A stretch of 64,000 nucleotides of DNA from Thioalkalivibrio thiocyanoxidans ARh2 (GTDB lineage: Bacteria > Pseudomonadota > Gammaproteobacteria > Ectothiorhodospirales > Ectothiorhodospiraceae): positions 62,001 to 126,000 of the forward strand of contig NZ_ARQK01000061.1 of NCBI RefSeq assembly GCF_000385215.1. Reading direction: 5' to 3'. Shown piece after piece: positions 30,072 through 39,313 of this stretch (position 1 is its first letter; each line of letters begins with the position of its first letter). The translations under genes and the position numbers were made by a program. Under the pieces are notes generated by a model. The model saw only the letters and a program-made list of their open reading frames with translations. It ran no database searches and was not told the origin of the DNA.

Positions 30072-32144
30072 TTACTTGATCGGTTCACCCACGCGTTCGG
30101 AGATCTCCTTCACCGCATGATCGGTGGACTTGAAGATGTTGTCCTTGCCGATGATGTCCTCGAGGCCGGTGCGCTGCATGACCTCCATAACCTGCGCCTT
30201 CACGCCGGCGAAGACCAGGGTGATGCCCCGCGCCTTCAGGCGATGGACCAGCTGGTGGATGACTTCTTCGCCGGAGGCGTCGATCTCGTTGATACCCTTG
30301 CCGACCACGATCAGATACCTGGCCTGCGGGTTGCGCGCGACCAGATCCAGCACTGCATCCTCGAAGTAGGGGACGTTGGCGAAGTACAGCGAGCCGTCAA
30401 AGCGCATCAGCCCGACCTTCTCGTTGGTCTCCAGCCCGTAGCGCTGTGCCTCGCGAAGCGTCCCGTCGTCGTAGCGGGCCAGTTCGCACACGCGCGGCTG
30501 CATGGTGCGGTACAGGTACAGCACGATGGCCAGACCGGCGCCCATCAGGATGCCGTAGTCGAGGTTCGGGGCCATTGCCAGGGTGGCGACGAAGGTGACG
30601 ATCGCCGCAGCCCCGTCGTGCTTGTTGGCCACCCAGGCGTGCTTGATCGCCTTGAAATTAATCAGGCCTACCACGGCCATCATGATGATGGCAGCCAGCA
30701 CCGACTGCGGCAGGTGATAGATCAGGGGCGTCAGGAACAGCAGAGCGATCCCGATGATCACGGCCGTGAAGACGGACGCCATGCCCGTGCGTGCGCCCGA
30801 GTTCAGATTGACCGCCGAACGCGAGAATGACCCGCTCACCGGATAGCCCTGGGTAAAGCCGCCGGAGATGTTGGCCAGGCCCTGGCCCATCAGTTCCCTG
30901 TTCGGGTCCAGGCGCTGCCCGGTCCGCGCCGCCATGGCCTTGGCGATCGCAATCGCCTCGGTGAAGCCGACCAGCGCGATAACAAAGGCCGTAGTCAGCA
31001 GTGTGGTGATGGTGCCGAAGGTCATCTCCGGTGCGCTGATTGACGGCAGGCCCTGAGGTACGTTGCCGACGACTGCGCCACCGCCATTCAGGGCGACGTC
31101 ATCGCCATCTACCCGCTCGATCCGCCAGGCAGTGCGTTCGGCACGTTCCCGCTCGGCGTCCGACAGGTGGTCATCGGCAATGAAGCGCTCGGGTTCATCG
31201 TCGGTCGCCGGGAGTCGGCGCAGCGTGACGCTGCGCAGTTCCTCGCGCAGCGGGGCAAGTTCGGCGCGCAGTTCCTCGCGCTCCAGCTCGGCCTGCTCCT
31301 GCTGGAAGCGCAGGGCCGGGGCGTCGACGCGGGCGGCTTCCTGGATCTCGCTTTCCAGTTCCCGCACGCGGTCATCCAGATCGGATACCTGGCCGCGCTT
31401 CTCCTCGATCTGCTGGGCGAGTTCGACGAGTTCGGCGGGGGCGATCTGGTCCAGTGTTGTGTCGGCCTTGCGCTCGTAGCCGACCAGCCAGGAGACCAGA
31501 ATGGTGACGACCACCGCGACCAGCACGCCGGGGATCTTCGGTGCGACCCGCTTCATCCCGACCATGATCGCGATCGCGCCCAGACCGAAGGCGAGGGTCG
31601 GCCAGTGGGTGTTGCCCAGTTCGAGCACGACGCCCCACAGGCCCAGCAGGAAGTGACCCGACGTGTCGATCGGCACCCCAAGCAGCTTGTTGAGCTGCGA
31701 GAGCCCGATGATGATGGCCGCCGCATTGGTAAAGCCGACGATCACCGGATGGGAGATAAAACTGACGAGGGCGCCCAGCTTGAACAGGCCCATGACCAGC
31801 TGAATCACCCCGACGATCAGGGCCAGGGCGATCGCGAGGGCAATGAACTCGGAGGAGCCTTCGGCGGCCAGCGGGACCAGGGCCGATGCGGTCAGCAACG
31901 AGACGACTGCGACGGGGCCGGTGGCCAGCTGATGCGAGGAGCCCCAGAGGGCGGCGACCATGACCGGCAGCAGCGATGCATACAGGCCGTAGACGGGCGG
32001 CAGTCCGGCCAGCTGGGCATAGGCCATGGACTGCGGGATCAGTACCAGGGCCACGGAGATCCCGGCAATCAGATCCGCATTGATCGTGCCCTTGGTCGGG
32101 CGCCAGCTCAAGAACGGAAAGATGCGCAGCAGGATCGAATTCAT
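30072..32144 (-). CDS. SulP-family anion transporter with cytoplasmic coiled-coil insert and STAS domain
   Basis: A 690-residue SLC26/SulP anion transporter. The membrane part begins INADLIAGISVALVLIPQSM and has the family motifs AYAQLAGLPPVYGLYASLLP, FISHPVIVGFTNAAAI and NISGGFTQGYPVSGSFSRSA. A C-terminal STAS domain follows (LIVVGKGINEIDASGEEV). Sulfate, bicarbonate or another anion could be the substrate. Odd: residues about 225-360, inside the membrane domain, are a highly charged coiled-coil segment (EEKRGQVSDLDDRVRELESE and more) not found in ordinary SulP proteins. ATG 32144 is the start; an extension to 32246 lacks support. The nearest carbon-uptake genes are 12 kb away. Confidence 0.9.
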   Translation of the reverse strand: MNSILLRIFPFLSWRPTKGTINADLIAGISVALVLIPQSMAYAQLAGLPPVYGLYASLLPVMVAALWGSSHQLATGPVAVVSLLTASALVPLAAEGSSEFIALAIALALIVGVIQLVMGLFKLGALVSFISHPVIVGFTNAAAIIIGLSQLNKLLGVPIDTSGHFLLGLWGVVLELGNTHWPTLAFGLGAIAIMVGMKRVAPKIPGVLVAVVVTILVSWLVGYERKADTTLDQIAPAELVELAQQIEEKRGQVSDLDDRVRELESEIQEAARVDAPALRFQQEQAELEREELRAELAPLREELRSVTLRRLPATDDEPERFIADDHLSDAERERAERTAWRIERVDGDDVALNGGGAVVGNVPQGLPSISAPEMTFGTITTLLTTAFVIALVGFTEAIAIAKAMAARTGQRLDPNRELMGQGLANISGGFTQGYPVSGSFSRSAVNLNSGARTGMASVFTAVIIGIALLFLTPLIYHLPQSVLAAIIMMAVVGLINFKAIKHAWVANKHDGAAAIVTFVATLAMAPNLDYGILMGAGLAIVLYLYRTMQPRVCELARYDDGTLREAQRYGLETNEKVGLMRFDGSLYFANVPYFEDAVLDLVARNPQARYLIVVGKGINEIDASGEEVIHQLVHRLKARGITLVFAGVKAQVMEVMQRTGLEDIIGKDNIFKSTDHAVKEISERVGEPIK

Positions 32145-32407
32145 GGCGGTACTCGCTTGGCCTGTTCGTGACGTGGACGACGGCTTGTCGAGCGATCCCG
32201 CGAGCCCGGCGCACCCGGGCCGTGTGGCTGCCAGGGCCGTCGTCACGATTTGGCAGCCAACTCTGGCCCGGGGTGGGCCGGGCGCAGTCAGGGGGAGGCG
32301 CCAGTATAGAGGCTCGACTTATTTTCTTCTATCAAAGGTATTCAATGCGATACATAGCGCAAAGAGAATATAGAGGGCGGCGTTTGGTCCGCCTGCATGT
32401 GCCACAC
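32145..32407 (-). promoter_or_regulatory. AT-richer upstream region of the SulP gene
   Basis: About 260 bases upstream of the SulP gene, clearly poorer in GC than the surroundings between 32310 and 32375. On the minus strand a TATACT box (32303-32308) resembles a sigma-70 -10, though no well-spaced -35 is seen (a TTGATA lies 21 bases upstream). The AT-rich tract could be a regulator or nucleoid-protein site. No gene is supported. Confidence 0.45.
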
Positions 32408-32441
32408 AAAAACGCCCCGGTCACCAGCGGCGACCGGGGCG
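32408..32441 (-). terminator. Rho-independent terminator
   Basis: On the minus strand CGCCCCGGTC, a 9-base loop, then GACCGGGGCG and TTTTTGTG. A perfect 10-bp stem, 24 bases after the stop of the exported coiled-coil protein gene. Confidence 0.9.
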
Positions 32442-32465
32442 CGATAGCGTCAGGCGTGGCGCGGT

Positions 32466-33050
32466 TTACTGCGGGGGCGCCATGCCCGGGCTGCCACCCT
32501 GCTGCATTTCCTGCTGCAGGCTTTCCAGACGCGCAATGATGTCATCGATGTCCGGATTCTCTTCGCGCATGGCGGCCATCAGGTCTTCGCGCAGGGCCTC
32601 CTGGGCGGTGATGATTTCCTCGTCCTGAGCCACGGCCTGCTGGGCCTCCTGCAGGTTCATCTGCGCCTGCTGGACGTCCTCCGACTGGATCACCTGCTGG
32701 CGCTCCTCGGCGCTGAGGTCCGGATCGCGCAGGCGTTCTTCGGCGCCTTCCAGGGTTTCAAGATCCTGGCGCGGCTGATAGCCGGCCTCTTCCATCTTGT
32801 TAAGCACCAGGTTTTCGAGCTCTTCGCCCTTTTGCTCGAGATCGGGGTTGTTCTCGATCGCCTGCTGCTGGGTCTCGGCCAGGGTCTGCTGCAGCTGCTG
32901 CATTTCCATTTGCGGGTCGGCCCCGCCTTGCTGTTGCCCCTGCTGGCCCATGCCTTCCTGACCCATGCCCTGGGCCATCACCAGCGGGCTGGCGAGCGCG
33001 AGCGCGGCGGCGGCAATCAAACCGGCGAGAGGCCGGGAACGGTTCGTCAT
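32466..33050 (-). CDS. Exported Gln-rich coiled-coil protein
   Basis: A 194-residue periplasmic protein with a signal peptide ending SPLVMAQG. The mature part is Gln/Glu-rich: a short GMGQEGMGQQGQQQGGA repeat, then long helices (LQQTLAETQQQAIENNPDLE and onward) predicted to be coiled coil. No named domain is seen. GAGGAG precedes ATG 33050 at good spacing and a strong terminator follows. Could be a periplasmic chaperone-like or structural protein. Function is unknown. Confidence 0.75.
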   Translation of the reverse strand: MTNRSRPLAGLIAAAALALASPLVMAQGMGQEGMGQQGQQQGGADPQMEMQQLQQTLAETQQQAIENNPDLEQKGEELENLVLNKMEEAGYQPRQDLETLEGAEERLRDPDLSAEERQQVIQSEDVQQAQMNLQEAQQAVAQDEEIITAQEALREDLMAAMREENPDIDDIIARLESLQQEMQQGGSPGMAPPQ

Positions 33051-33069
33051 AATGATTCTCCTCGTGAAA

Positions 33070-33843
33070 TTACGGTGGAAAGCTTAGTGCGTGGTGACTT
33101 AACAACAGCTTAACAGGCGTGGTCGACGGGTGCCGGAGCAGCCCGGTTTTCGCTGCAGGCTTCTCGTTTTTGGTGTGATCGGTGCCCCCTCGGCCGGAAG
33201 GAGGACACAAGAGGGCGATATCGGTGGCCGGTAGCTCGATCGCCCAGCCCAGGTGCATCGCGACCCAGTGCAGCGTGGCAGGGCCGTAGAAGGCCACGTG
33301 GGTAGGGTCACGGCGATAGTGCCAGCGATGGAAGTCGGCTGCGGCGGGCGGCCAGCCGGTCATGATCACGATGGTGCCGCCAGGCCGCAGAACGGCCGCC
33401 ATGTCCTCAAGTGTGGCGAGGGGGTTGTGCAGATGTTCCAGTACCTCGCTGCAGGTGATCAGGTCGAAGCGTTCGAGGGGGGGCGGGCGGTCGGGCCCGA
33501 ACACGGGATCGTGGGTCTGCATCGAGTAGCCGCGTGCACGCAGCATGTCCGCCAGCACCGGATGGGGGCCGCACCCCCAGTCCAGGCCATGGGCCGGAGG
33601 TGGGCAGTGGGCCTCCAGGGGGGCGATCAAGCGCCCGAGAAAACGCCGATAACCGGGGTCGTCCGGGCGGTTTTCGTGCGTTTGATAATACGCGTGTTCA
33701 AACGCAGGCGTGGGCCAGGACGCTGGTTCCAGAACGATCAGCGAACAGGTCGGGCAGCGCAGGTAATCCCCGGGCGAGGGATCGCGCACCCCGCGGGCGA
33801 AGAAAAGGCGCAGTGGCCCGGTGCAAAGGGGGCAGTCGGCCAT
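33070..33843 (-). CDS. Class I methyltransferase with N-terminal zinc ribbon
   Basis: A 257-residue protein. The start has a four-Cys knuckle (CPLC at residues 4-7 and CPTC about 27 residues later). The SAM domain follows: LDWGCGPHPVLADMLRARGY, then FDLITCSEVLEHLHNP and LRPGGTIVIMTGW, as in ubiquinone/menaquinone-type and sugar C-methyltransferase-like families. The C-terminal 40 residues are basic and low in complexity. The target is unknown. The ATG stands five bases from MITE copy B, so its promoter must lie within or beyond the element. Confidence 0.75.
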   Translation of the reverse strand: MADCPLCTGPLRLFFARGVRDPSPGDYLRCPTCSLIVLEPASWPTPAFEHAYYQTHENRPDDPGYRRFLGRLIAPLEAHCPPPAHGLDWGCGPHPVLADMLRARGYSMQTHDPVFGPDRPPPLERFDLITCSEVLEHLHNPLATLEDMAAVLRPGGTIVIMTGWPPAAADFHRWHYRRDPTHVAFYGPATLHWVAMHLGWAIELPATDIALLCPPSGRGGTDHTKNEKPAAKTGLLRHPSTTPVKLLLSHHALSFPP

Positions 33844-33847
33844 GTTT

Positions 33848-34148
33848 TAGGGAGACACGGATGGATATGCACGCTTACTGTTGTGTCGCGCTTGCGTGCG
33901 AACAAGGCGTGGTGATCGCCATGCGGTCATTCTGCACAAGGGAACCACAACGCCGTGCGCGCCCCCGTTTTCGTCAACCACGGGCGGCCGACTTTCTGCC
34001 TTCAATGGTTTGTGGGGTTGAAATCCCATGCTCCCCGATCCTGCGTTGCGGCCCTTGCCGGCAGAACCATTACCGGCTGCGCACCGCGCCTTGTCTCGGG
34101 AAACCTGGGGTACCAACGCGAGTGCACACATGAATCCGTGTTTCCCTA
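33848..34148 (-). mobile_element. MITE-like dispersed element, copy B
   Basis: About 301 bp, inverted relative to copy A. Left end TAGGGAGACACGGATGGATA and right end closing CGTGTTTCCCTA are imperfect terminal inverted repeats. Both ends are bounded by TA, fitting a TA target duplication. Roughly the outer and middle thirds align with copy A, and an extra 30 bases or so lie in the interior. The right-hand end provides the TAG stop codon of the metallopeptidase gene (34146-34148). No transposase is encoded. Confidence 0.85.
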
Positions 34149-34832
34149 ACGGCGCAGGAAGCGGAACCAGGACGCGATGTTCAGCAGGCTCATCAGGGAC
34201 TGGGCGAGATAGGTATAGGCCGCGGCCTTCAGGATCCGCTGGGCATGGGGATAGTCCGGCGGGTGCAGGTAATTGCCCCGGCGCAGCATCGGCAGGGCCC
34301 GGCGAAAGCTCGCGTCGAATTCGGTGGGCAGGGTGACGAAGTGCACCAGCGCGGCCAGCCCCATCGACAGAATCCCGGCCAGGAAGAACAGGATGCCCGG
34401 CGCCGGGTGCCGGGCGATCAGCGTGATCACGGGGATCGCGACCAGCAGCCAGGCCCCGATCTGCTGTCCGTAGCGCGACAGACATACGAGGTTGCTGCGC
34501 ATCCGCAGGGGCGGGTAGTCCTGGGCGTGCTGGACCGCGTGCCCGACCTCGTGCGCCGCTACCGTGATCGCGGTGAGCGACCGACCGTCGTGGTTGCCCT
34601 CCGACAGCCGCACCGCCCGATCGAACGGATCGTAGTGGTCGCCATCACGGGTGGATTCGACGCGTACGTGGTGCAGGCCATGGCGATCCAGCAGGTCGCG
34701 CGCCAGTTCCGCCCCGGTGCCGTTGTAGCGGTCCTCCGGCTGGCTGTACTTCTTCATTGTATGGCGTACCCACCAGCTCGGGGCCCAGGCCAGGAGCAGC
34801 ACGAGCGGTGCGAGCAGAATCAGCAGTCGCAT
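34146..34832 (-). CDS. Membrane zinc metallopeptidase (YugP-like, peptidase family Zn_peptidase_2)
   Basis: A 228-residue inner-membrane peptidase. An N-terminal anchor is followed by the zinc-binding helix TVAAHEVGHAVQHAQ (HExxH), the second ligand region PTEFDASFRRALP and four hydrophobic segments. YugP-type proteins are uncharacterised membrane-integrated proteases. The reading frame ends exactly at the CCCTA of MITE copy B, so the C-terminus is set by the insertion; the family's C-terminus is of similar length, so little may have been lost. Confidence 0.85.
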   Translation of the reverse strand: MRLLILLAPLVLLLAWAPSWWVRHTMKKYSQPEDRYNGTGAELARDLLDRHGLHHVRVESTRDGDHYDPFDRAVRLSEGNHDGRSLTAITVAAHEVGHAVQHAQDYPPLRMRSNLVCLSRYGQQIGAWLLVAIPVITLIARHPAPGILFFLAGILSMGLAALVHFVTLPTEFDASFRRALPMLRRGNYLHPPDYPHAQRILKAAAYTYLAQSLMSLLNIASWFRFLRR

Positions 34833-34904
34833 GCCTTCATCATGGCGCGACTTCCACCTCGGGGGAAGTCACCCGCGTCAATCCGTACACCGGCTTTTTC
34901 TCGT

Positions 34905-37193
34905 TCAGTCCTCGGCCTCGTCGTAATCGCCCTTGTGCTTCGGGTTGGGGCGGGCCCGCCGGTCCTTCGAGTAGTCGCGACTGTCCTCGGTGTCCTCGCC
35001 CGTTTCCTGGGTGAGGCGCAGATGCGCGGGCGGGGCCGTGCCGTCCTTCTCCTGACCGAAGTAGATGGTCTGGTGCGGGAACGGGATCTCGATGCCGGCC
35101 GCATCGAAGTGCTTCTTCACCAGGCGGTTGAACGCACGCCCCAGACCGAACTGCGTGCCCGGCAGGGTCTTGATGCGAATGCGCACGTTGACCGAGCTGT
35201 CCGCCAGCGCGGTGACTCCGTGCACCTCCATCTCGTCGAGGATGTTCGGGCCCTGGTCCGGGTCTTCCTTCAGTTCCTCGAAGGCTTCGCGCAGGCGCAC
35301 GATGACCTCGTCGATATCCTCGCGATAGGCCACGCCGTATTCGCCCACGTGGTAGGCGTAGTCACGCATGTAGTTGGAAACGGCATCCACCGAGGAGAAC
35401 GGGATCAGGTGATAGGTGCCCGACAGGTCGCGCAGGCCCATGGAGCGGATCGTGAGCTTCTCGACCACCCCAGTCGTTCCGGCGACCGTGACCACATCCC
35501 CGGTGTTGATGGCTTTCTCCAGCTGGATGAATACCCCGGTGATGATGTCCTGCACCAGTTTCTGCGCGCCGAAGCCCACCGCCAGGCCCAGGACACCGGC
35601 ACCCGCCAGCAGCGGGCCGATGTTCACGCCGATCTCCGCCAGCACGATCATGGTGGTCATCACGGCCAGCACCACCGCGACGGCATTGCGGAACAGGGAC
35701 AGAAGGGTCTTCTCGCGCGCGCCGGGTTCGCCCTCGCCGGTATTCGGGTTCAGCCGGTGCTCGATCCAGCTGGCAAACACCAGCCAGATGGCCAGGGCGG
35801 CAAGCAGGATCAGGGCGACCGAGATCGTGGTACCCAGGACGTACATGCCCGCGTCCGACGCTATCCAGGCACCCAGATTGAATGCGCCCCAGGCATCCGC
35901 GATCACCGCCAGCACGATGAGCAGGATCACCAGGCGCATGGTCTTGAGCGCCTTGGGGATATAGGAGTTCAGGCGTGCCTCGAGCATCGGGAACTTGAGG
36001 CGGGTCTCGTCCGGCACCCGGATCTCGCGTCCGATGACCTGGGTGAGCACGTTGGCCACGAATACCCCGATAAAGGCGGCCAGGATGGTCTGGCCGGTGG
36101 CCTTGGCCATGAAGGGCAGGGCATCTTCCGGACGGGTCATGCTGACGACTGCCAGCGTCAGGAAGTAGATCAGCGCGATCCAGTGCCAGGCGTTCGCCAC
36201 GAAGGTCAGTGTCATTCGCGTGAATGCGAACCCGGCGCGGTTGGCGACCAGGATCAGGCGGTCATGCACGCGCTGACGGTTCTGCAGGATGATCACCGCC
36301 GCATAGAGGAAGGCGGTCAGCATGACCAGCAGGCCCAGCGAACGGCCCGCCTCGCTGGAGATGTGGATGTTGGTGATCGGCACCAGCAGAAGCAGGCCGT
36401 AGCCGATGTAGGTCACCAGGCGCGCGAGCCAGGCATTCCAGTAGGCGGCCTCGTCGCCGGCCATCGGCAGCAGCCGCAGGCCCTGATAGCGCGTGGCAAA
36501 AATCAGGCGCAGGGCCGCCTTGGTGACCTCGATCAGCAGGAAGGCGTTCAGGAACAGCGAGTGCCGCGTGAGCATCTCTCCGGACTCTCCGAGCACAAAC
36601 AGCGCGAGCCCGTAACCCGCCACCCAGGCCAGGAGCACGATCAGGAAGTCGACCAGTGCGGCCAGGAGGACGGCGGGGAGTGCGCGCAGCAGGTGATACT
36701 GCTCAGGCGAGTTGATCACCCAGCGATCCAGCGCGGCAAACATCGGGCTGCCCAAGCGGCGCAAGATCAGGAATATGGCGATTGTGAAAGCGATCAGGAT
36801 CGCCAGATCCAGTACACCCGTGCCAAACACCACCGGGTCGATCGTGCGCAGCGTCTCCCCGATGTCCGTGGCGATCTCGTTGAGGGCCCGAATCTCCTGC
36901 ACCGTGCCTTCGGCCAGGGACTGTGTGACCTGGGCGATCTGGCGCGGGAGCGACATGGGTTCGTCGGTGTCGATGGCCTCTTCGTCTGCTGCCGCCTCGT
37001 CGTCCTCCGCGCGCTCGGCACGCAACGTTTCAAGTAGCCGCTCGCGGGCTTCTTCGTTTTCCAGTGCCTCGATCAGAGCGTCGTGCAGTTCGCGCTCGCC
37101 GGTGTCCTGGGCTTGAACCGTGCCCAACGGGACCAGCAGCGACACCAGGACGAGCAGGAGAAAGGGAAGACGGAGAAGGTGACTTGGGGACAC
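34905..37193 (-). CDS. Large MscS-family mechanosensitive channel (YbiO-like)
   Basis: A 762-residue inner-membrane channel that opens on hypo-osmotic stress. A GTG start (37193) with GAGG upstream gives a signal peptide ending TVQAQD. A periplasmic acidic helix region follows, then many transmembrane segments. The C-terminal MscS core has the pore helix GPLLAGAGVLGLAVGFGAQK, VQDIITGVFIQLEKAINTGD and the beta-domain FSSVDAVSNYMRDYA, ending in a very charged cytoplasmic tail (RDYSKDRRARPNPKHKGDYD). Alkaliphiles commonly keep several such channels. It starts just left of the mtgA region. Confidence 0.92.
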   Translation of the reverse strand: MSPSHLLRLPFLLLVLVSLLVPLGTVQAQDTGERELHDALIEALENEEARERLLETLRAERAEDDEAAADEEAIDTDEPMSLPRQIAQVTQSLAEGTVQEIRALNEIATDIGETLRTIDPVVFGTGVLDLAILIAFTIAIFLILRRLGSPMFAALDRWVINSPEQYHLLRALPAVLLAALVDFLIVLLAWVAGYGLALFVLGESGEMLTRHSLFLNAFLLIEVTKAALRLIFATRYQGLRLLPMAGDEAAYWNAWLARLVTYIGYGLLLLVPITNIHISSEAGRSLGLLVMLTAFLYAAVIILQNRQRVHDRLILVANRAGFAFTRMTLTFVANAWHWIALIYFLTLAVVSMTRPEDALPFMAKATGQTILAAFIGVFVANVLTQVIGREIRVPDETRLKFPMLEARLNSYIPKALKTMRLVILLIVLAVIADAWGAFNLGAWIASDAGMYVLGTTISVALILLAALAIWLVFASWIEHRLNPNTGEGEPGAREKTLLSLFRNAVAVVLAVMTTMIVLAEIGVNIGPLLAGAGVLGLAVGFGAQKLVQDIITGVFIQLEKAINTGDVVTVAGTTGVVEKLTIRSMGLRDLSGTYHLIPFSSVDAVSNYMRDYAYHVGEYGVAYREDIDEVIVRLREAFEELKEDPDQGPNILDEMEVHGVTALADSSVNVRIRIKTLPGTQFGLGRAFNRLVKKHFDAAGIEIPFPHQTIYFGQEKDGTAPPAHLRLTQETGEDTEDSRDYSKDRRARPNPKHKGDYDEAED

Positions 37194-37272
37194 GGGCGGA
37201 CCTCGGGCTTGGACGGGGTTCGCGGGTCGCGAGGATTGATGCGGAAGACGCGCATCCATGCGACGGCGGAGG

Positions 37273-37300
37273 GTGCCAGTCTAGGGAATGACTGATGGAT
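37273..37300. repeat. Solo terminal repeat of the MITE-like family
   Basis: TAGGGAATGACTGATGGATG followed by TGCACGCC matches the terminal repeat of copy A at most positions, and shares the GATGGAT variant with copy B's left end. No interior is present. It lies between mtgA and the MscS gene. Confidence 0.6.
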
Positions 37301-37326
37301 GTGCACGCCAGTTCAGCGCGCTGCGC

Positions 37327-38049
37327 TTATTCCAGCAGCATGGGATCCAGCCAGGCGATGCCCAGCTGGTTCATCTGGCGTTCGATCCAGGCAATGCGCT
37401 GGGTAAGGTGCGGACCCGGGTTCACCGGATCGTAGTTGCCTGGACTGGGCAGGATTGCGGCCAGGCGTGCGGCCTGCTGCCGGTTCAGCTCGCGCGCGGG
37501 TACACCGAAATAATGCTGCGCTGCATGCTCGATCCCGTAGATGCCGGGACCCCATTCCGCCAGGTTCAGGTACACCTCGAGGATGCGGCGCTTGGGCCAG
37601 ATAGTCTCCATTCCCGCCGTGAGCCCGGCCTCCAGCGTCTTGCGGAACCAGGAGCGCTTGTGCCAGAGGAACAGGTTCTTGGCGGTTTGCTGGCTGATGG
37701 TGCTGGCGCCGCGCAGGCGCTGGCCATGCAGCACGTGAGCGTCCACCGCCTGGCGCATCGATCCCCAGTCGAAGCCGCGATGCACGGGGAAATGCTGGTC
37801 TTCCGCCGCGATTACCGCCAGCATCAGGTGGCGCGGCAGGTCATCCAGGCGCTGCCAGTCCGGCCGCAGGCGCGAGGCGGTCTGCCAGTCCGTCGCGACG
37901 ACCATGGCCATGCCGTAGGGCGGATTGACCTTGGCAAACAGGAGGATCAATCCCAGCGCGAACGTGACGACGAGCGCAAGCGTCCCGGCCAGCAGCCAGG
38001 CCAGCGCGCGTAGCAGGCGGGCGATCGGCCCGCGCCGTCGGCGGGCCAT
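37327..38049 (-). CDS. mtgA: Monofunctional peptidoglycan glycosyltransferase MtgA
   Basis: Polymerises lipid II glycan strands at the inner membrane. The 240-residue GT51 protein has a basic N-terminus and one membrane anchor (LALVVTFALGLILLF), then the catalytic motifs AVIAAEDQHFPVHRGFDW, RGASTISQQTAKNLFLW, KTLEAGLTAGMETIWPKRRI and YLNLAEWGPGIYGIEHAAQ. There is no transpeptidase domain. ATG 38049 with AGGG upstream is preferred over GTG 38058, which would add three residues. Confidence 0.95.
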   Translation of the reverse strand: MARRRRGPIARLLRALAWLLAGTLALVVTFALGLILLFAKVNPPYGMAMVVATDWQTASRLRPDWQRLDDLPRHLMLAVIAAEDQHFPVHRGFDWGSMRQAVDAHVLHGQRLRGASTISQQTAKNLFLWHKRSWFRKTLEAGLTAGMETIWPKRRILEVYLNLAEWGPGIYGIEHAAQHYFGVPARELNRQQAARLAAILPSPGNYDPVNPGPHLTQRIAWIERQMNQLGIAWLDPMLLE

Positions 38050-38284
38050 CAGTGCCACCCTGGATGCAAGTGGAGGACCGTGTTCATCGGGGCCAAGAAT
38101 ACCGCGACTTGCGGCTCGGTCGAGTATCTCGACGGTGTGGTTTAATGTTGATGACGGCCCAACGTTGACCTACGAGGAATCTCGTTATTGATTGAACTGT
38201 TGATGTCGTACGTGGCCCAATCTTTCAAGCCGGCGTTCTGTCTGGCGATGCCATCCAACCCACACGAATCAGAAGGAGAGACCC

Positions 38285-38614
38285 ATGGACGTGATGCCCT
38301 ATCGGTATACCACCCCCAGTGGCGAGGCCGTATCCTTCGAGTTTCGTTTGCATCCCGAGACCGGTTCGGCCGTGCGTGTCCAGCAGCTGCTGGATCGGCT
38401 GGTCGATACCCTGGATCACGAAATCGGGGTGCTGGGCGACACCTGCAATGGCGACGTCCTGCAGGCACTGGCAATGGCGCTCGCCGTGCGCACCGACATG
38501 ATCCCGGCGCACCCGGAGATGACGCGCGATCTCGCGCGCGATGTGGTCGAACGTGCACTGGGCTCGCTGTCGGAGGCCGAGCATCAGTACGTGGGCCCGG
38601 TGGGCCATGCCTGA
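38285..38614 (+). CDS. Small conserved-looking soluble protein, unknown
   Basis: A 109-residue protein with a very good AGAAGGAGAG ribosome site. It looks mostly helical: an N-terminal strand region (MPYRYTTPSGEAVSFEFRLH) then helices with VQQLLDRLVDTLDHEIG. No known motif. Its last codons overlap the start of the DCC-family gene (38607), so the two are co-translated and likely linked in function. The 230 bases upstream carry AT-richer sequence (38140-38180) that probably holds the promoter. Confidence 0.65.
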   Translation: MDVMPYRYTTPSGEAVSFEFRLHPETGSAVRVQQLLDRLVDTLDHEIGVLGDTCNGDVLQALAMALAVRTDMIPAHPEMTRDLARDVVERALGSLSEAEHQYVGPVGHA

Positions 38615-39002
38615 CCATCCGGTTCCCGGGCGTCGCCCCATCGTCTTTTTCGATGGCGGCTGTCCGCTTTGCCGGCGCGAGATCGGCCACTACCAGCGGC
38701 TGGACAAGGTCGGACATGTGGACTGGCAGGACATCCATGCCGACGCGGCGCCATTGAGGTCGTGGCGCATTGACTGGGGGGCGGCAATGCGGCGGATGCA
38801 CGTCGTCGATACCCAAGGGCAGATCCACACCGGGGCCTGGGCATTCGTCGTCGTCTGGCAGCATTTGCCGTACTACCGCGTGCTGGGGCGGGGCCTGAGG
38901 CGAGTGCCGCCCGTAGTGCGCCTGATGGACCGGGTCTATGAGGGGTTCGCGCGTCGACGCTGGCGGTCGCGCTGCAGCGACGGCCTCTGTCATTCCGACT
39001 AG
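38607..39002 (+). CDS. DCC-family thiol-disulfide oxidoreductase-like protein (DUF393)
   Basis: A 131-residue member of the DUF393/DCC family, named after its DxxCxxC motif: here IVFFDGGCPLCRREIGHYQR, with the thioredoxin-like CPLC. The rest (GAWAFVVVWQHLPYYRVLGR and LMDRVYEGFARRR) follows the family pattern. Biochemistry of the family is poorly known; a redox role is assumed from the Cys pair. It overlaps the preceding small gene by eight bases. Confidence 0.88.
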   Translation: MPDHPVPGRRPIVFFDGGCPLCRREIGHYQRLDKVGHVDWQDIHADAAPLRSWRIDWGAAMRRMHVVDTQGQIHTGAWAFVVVWQHLPYYRVLGRGLRRVPPVVRLMDRVYEGFARRRWRSRCSDGLCHSD

Positions 39003-39313
39003 CCAGGCGGTGAAGACGGCTGTGCATGGCGCAGCCGCGAAGCCTGGGTGATGTGACCGGAATCAAGCGCCTGGACAGGCTGGGTCGTTGCCACGGCGGG
39101 CGGGATGAGTGTGACGGCAGCTGCCGGTGTGCGTTTCTTGATCGCGGGAATCAGAACCGTGAACCAACTGCGGGCTGGCAGCCAGCCTGCGAAGACCATG
39201 GGGCTGTCCGGTTGCGGTGCCGGCACGGGCCACATTCTGGTGGTGGAGCGCAATGCCGAGGGAGTCGCCTGGCCCGCCGCGGACTGAGGCGGCCGAGGCC
39301 GGTAGGGCGTGTC
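39003..39313. other. Intergenic stretch without a supported gene
   Basis: About 310 bases between the convergent DCC-family gene and the phospholipase D gene. Frames are open on both strands but none has a ribosome site or a recognisable protein. I see no repeat or terminator-like hairpin. Confidence 0.5.
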
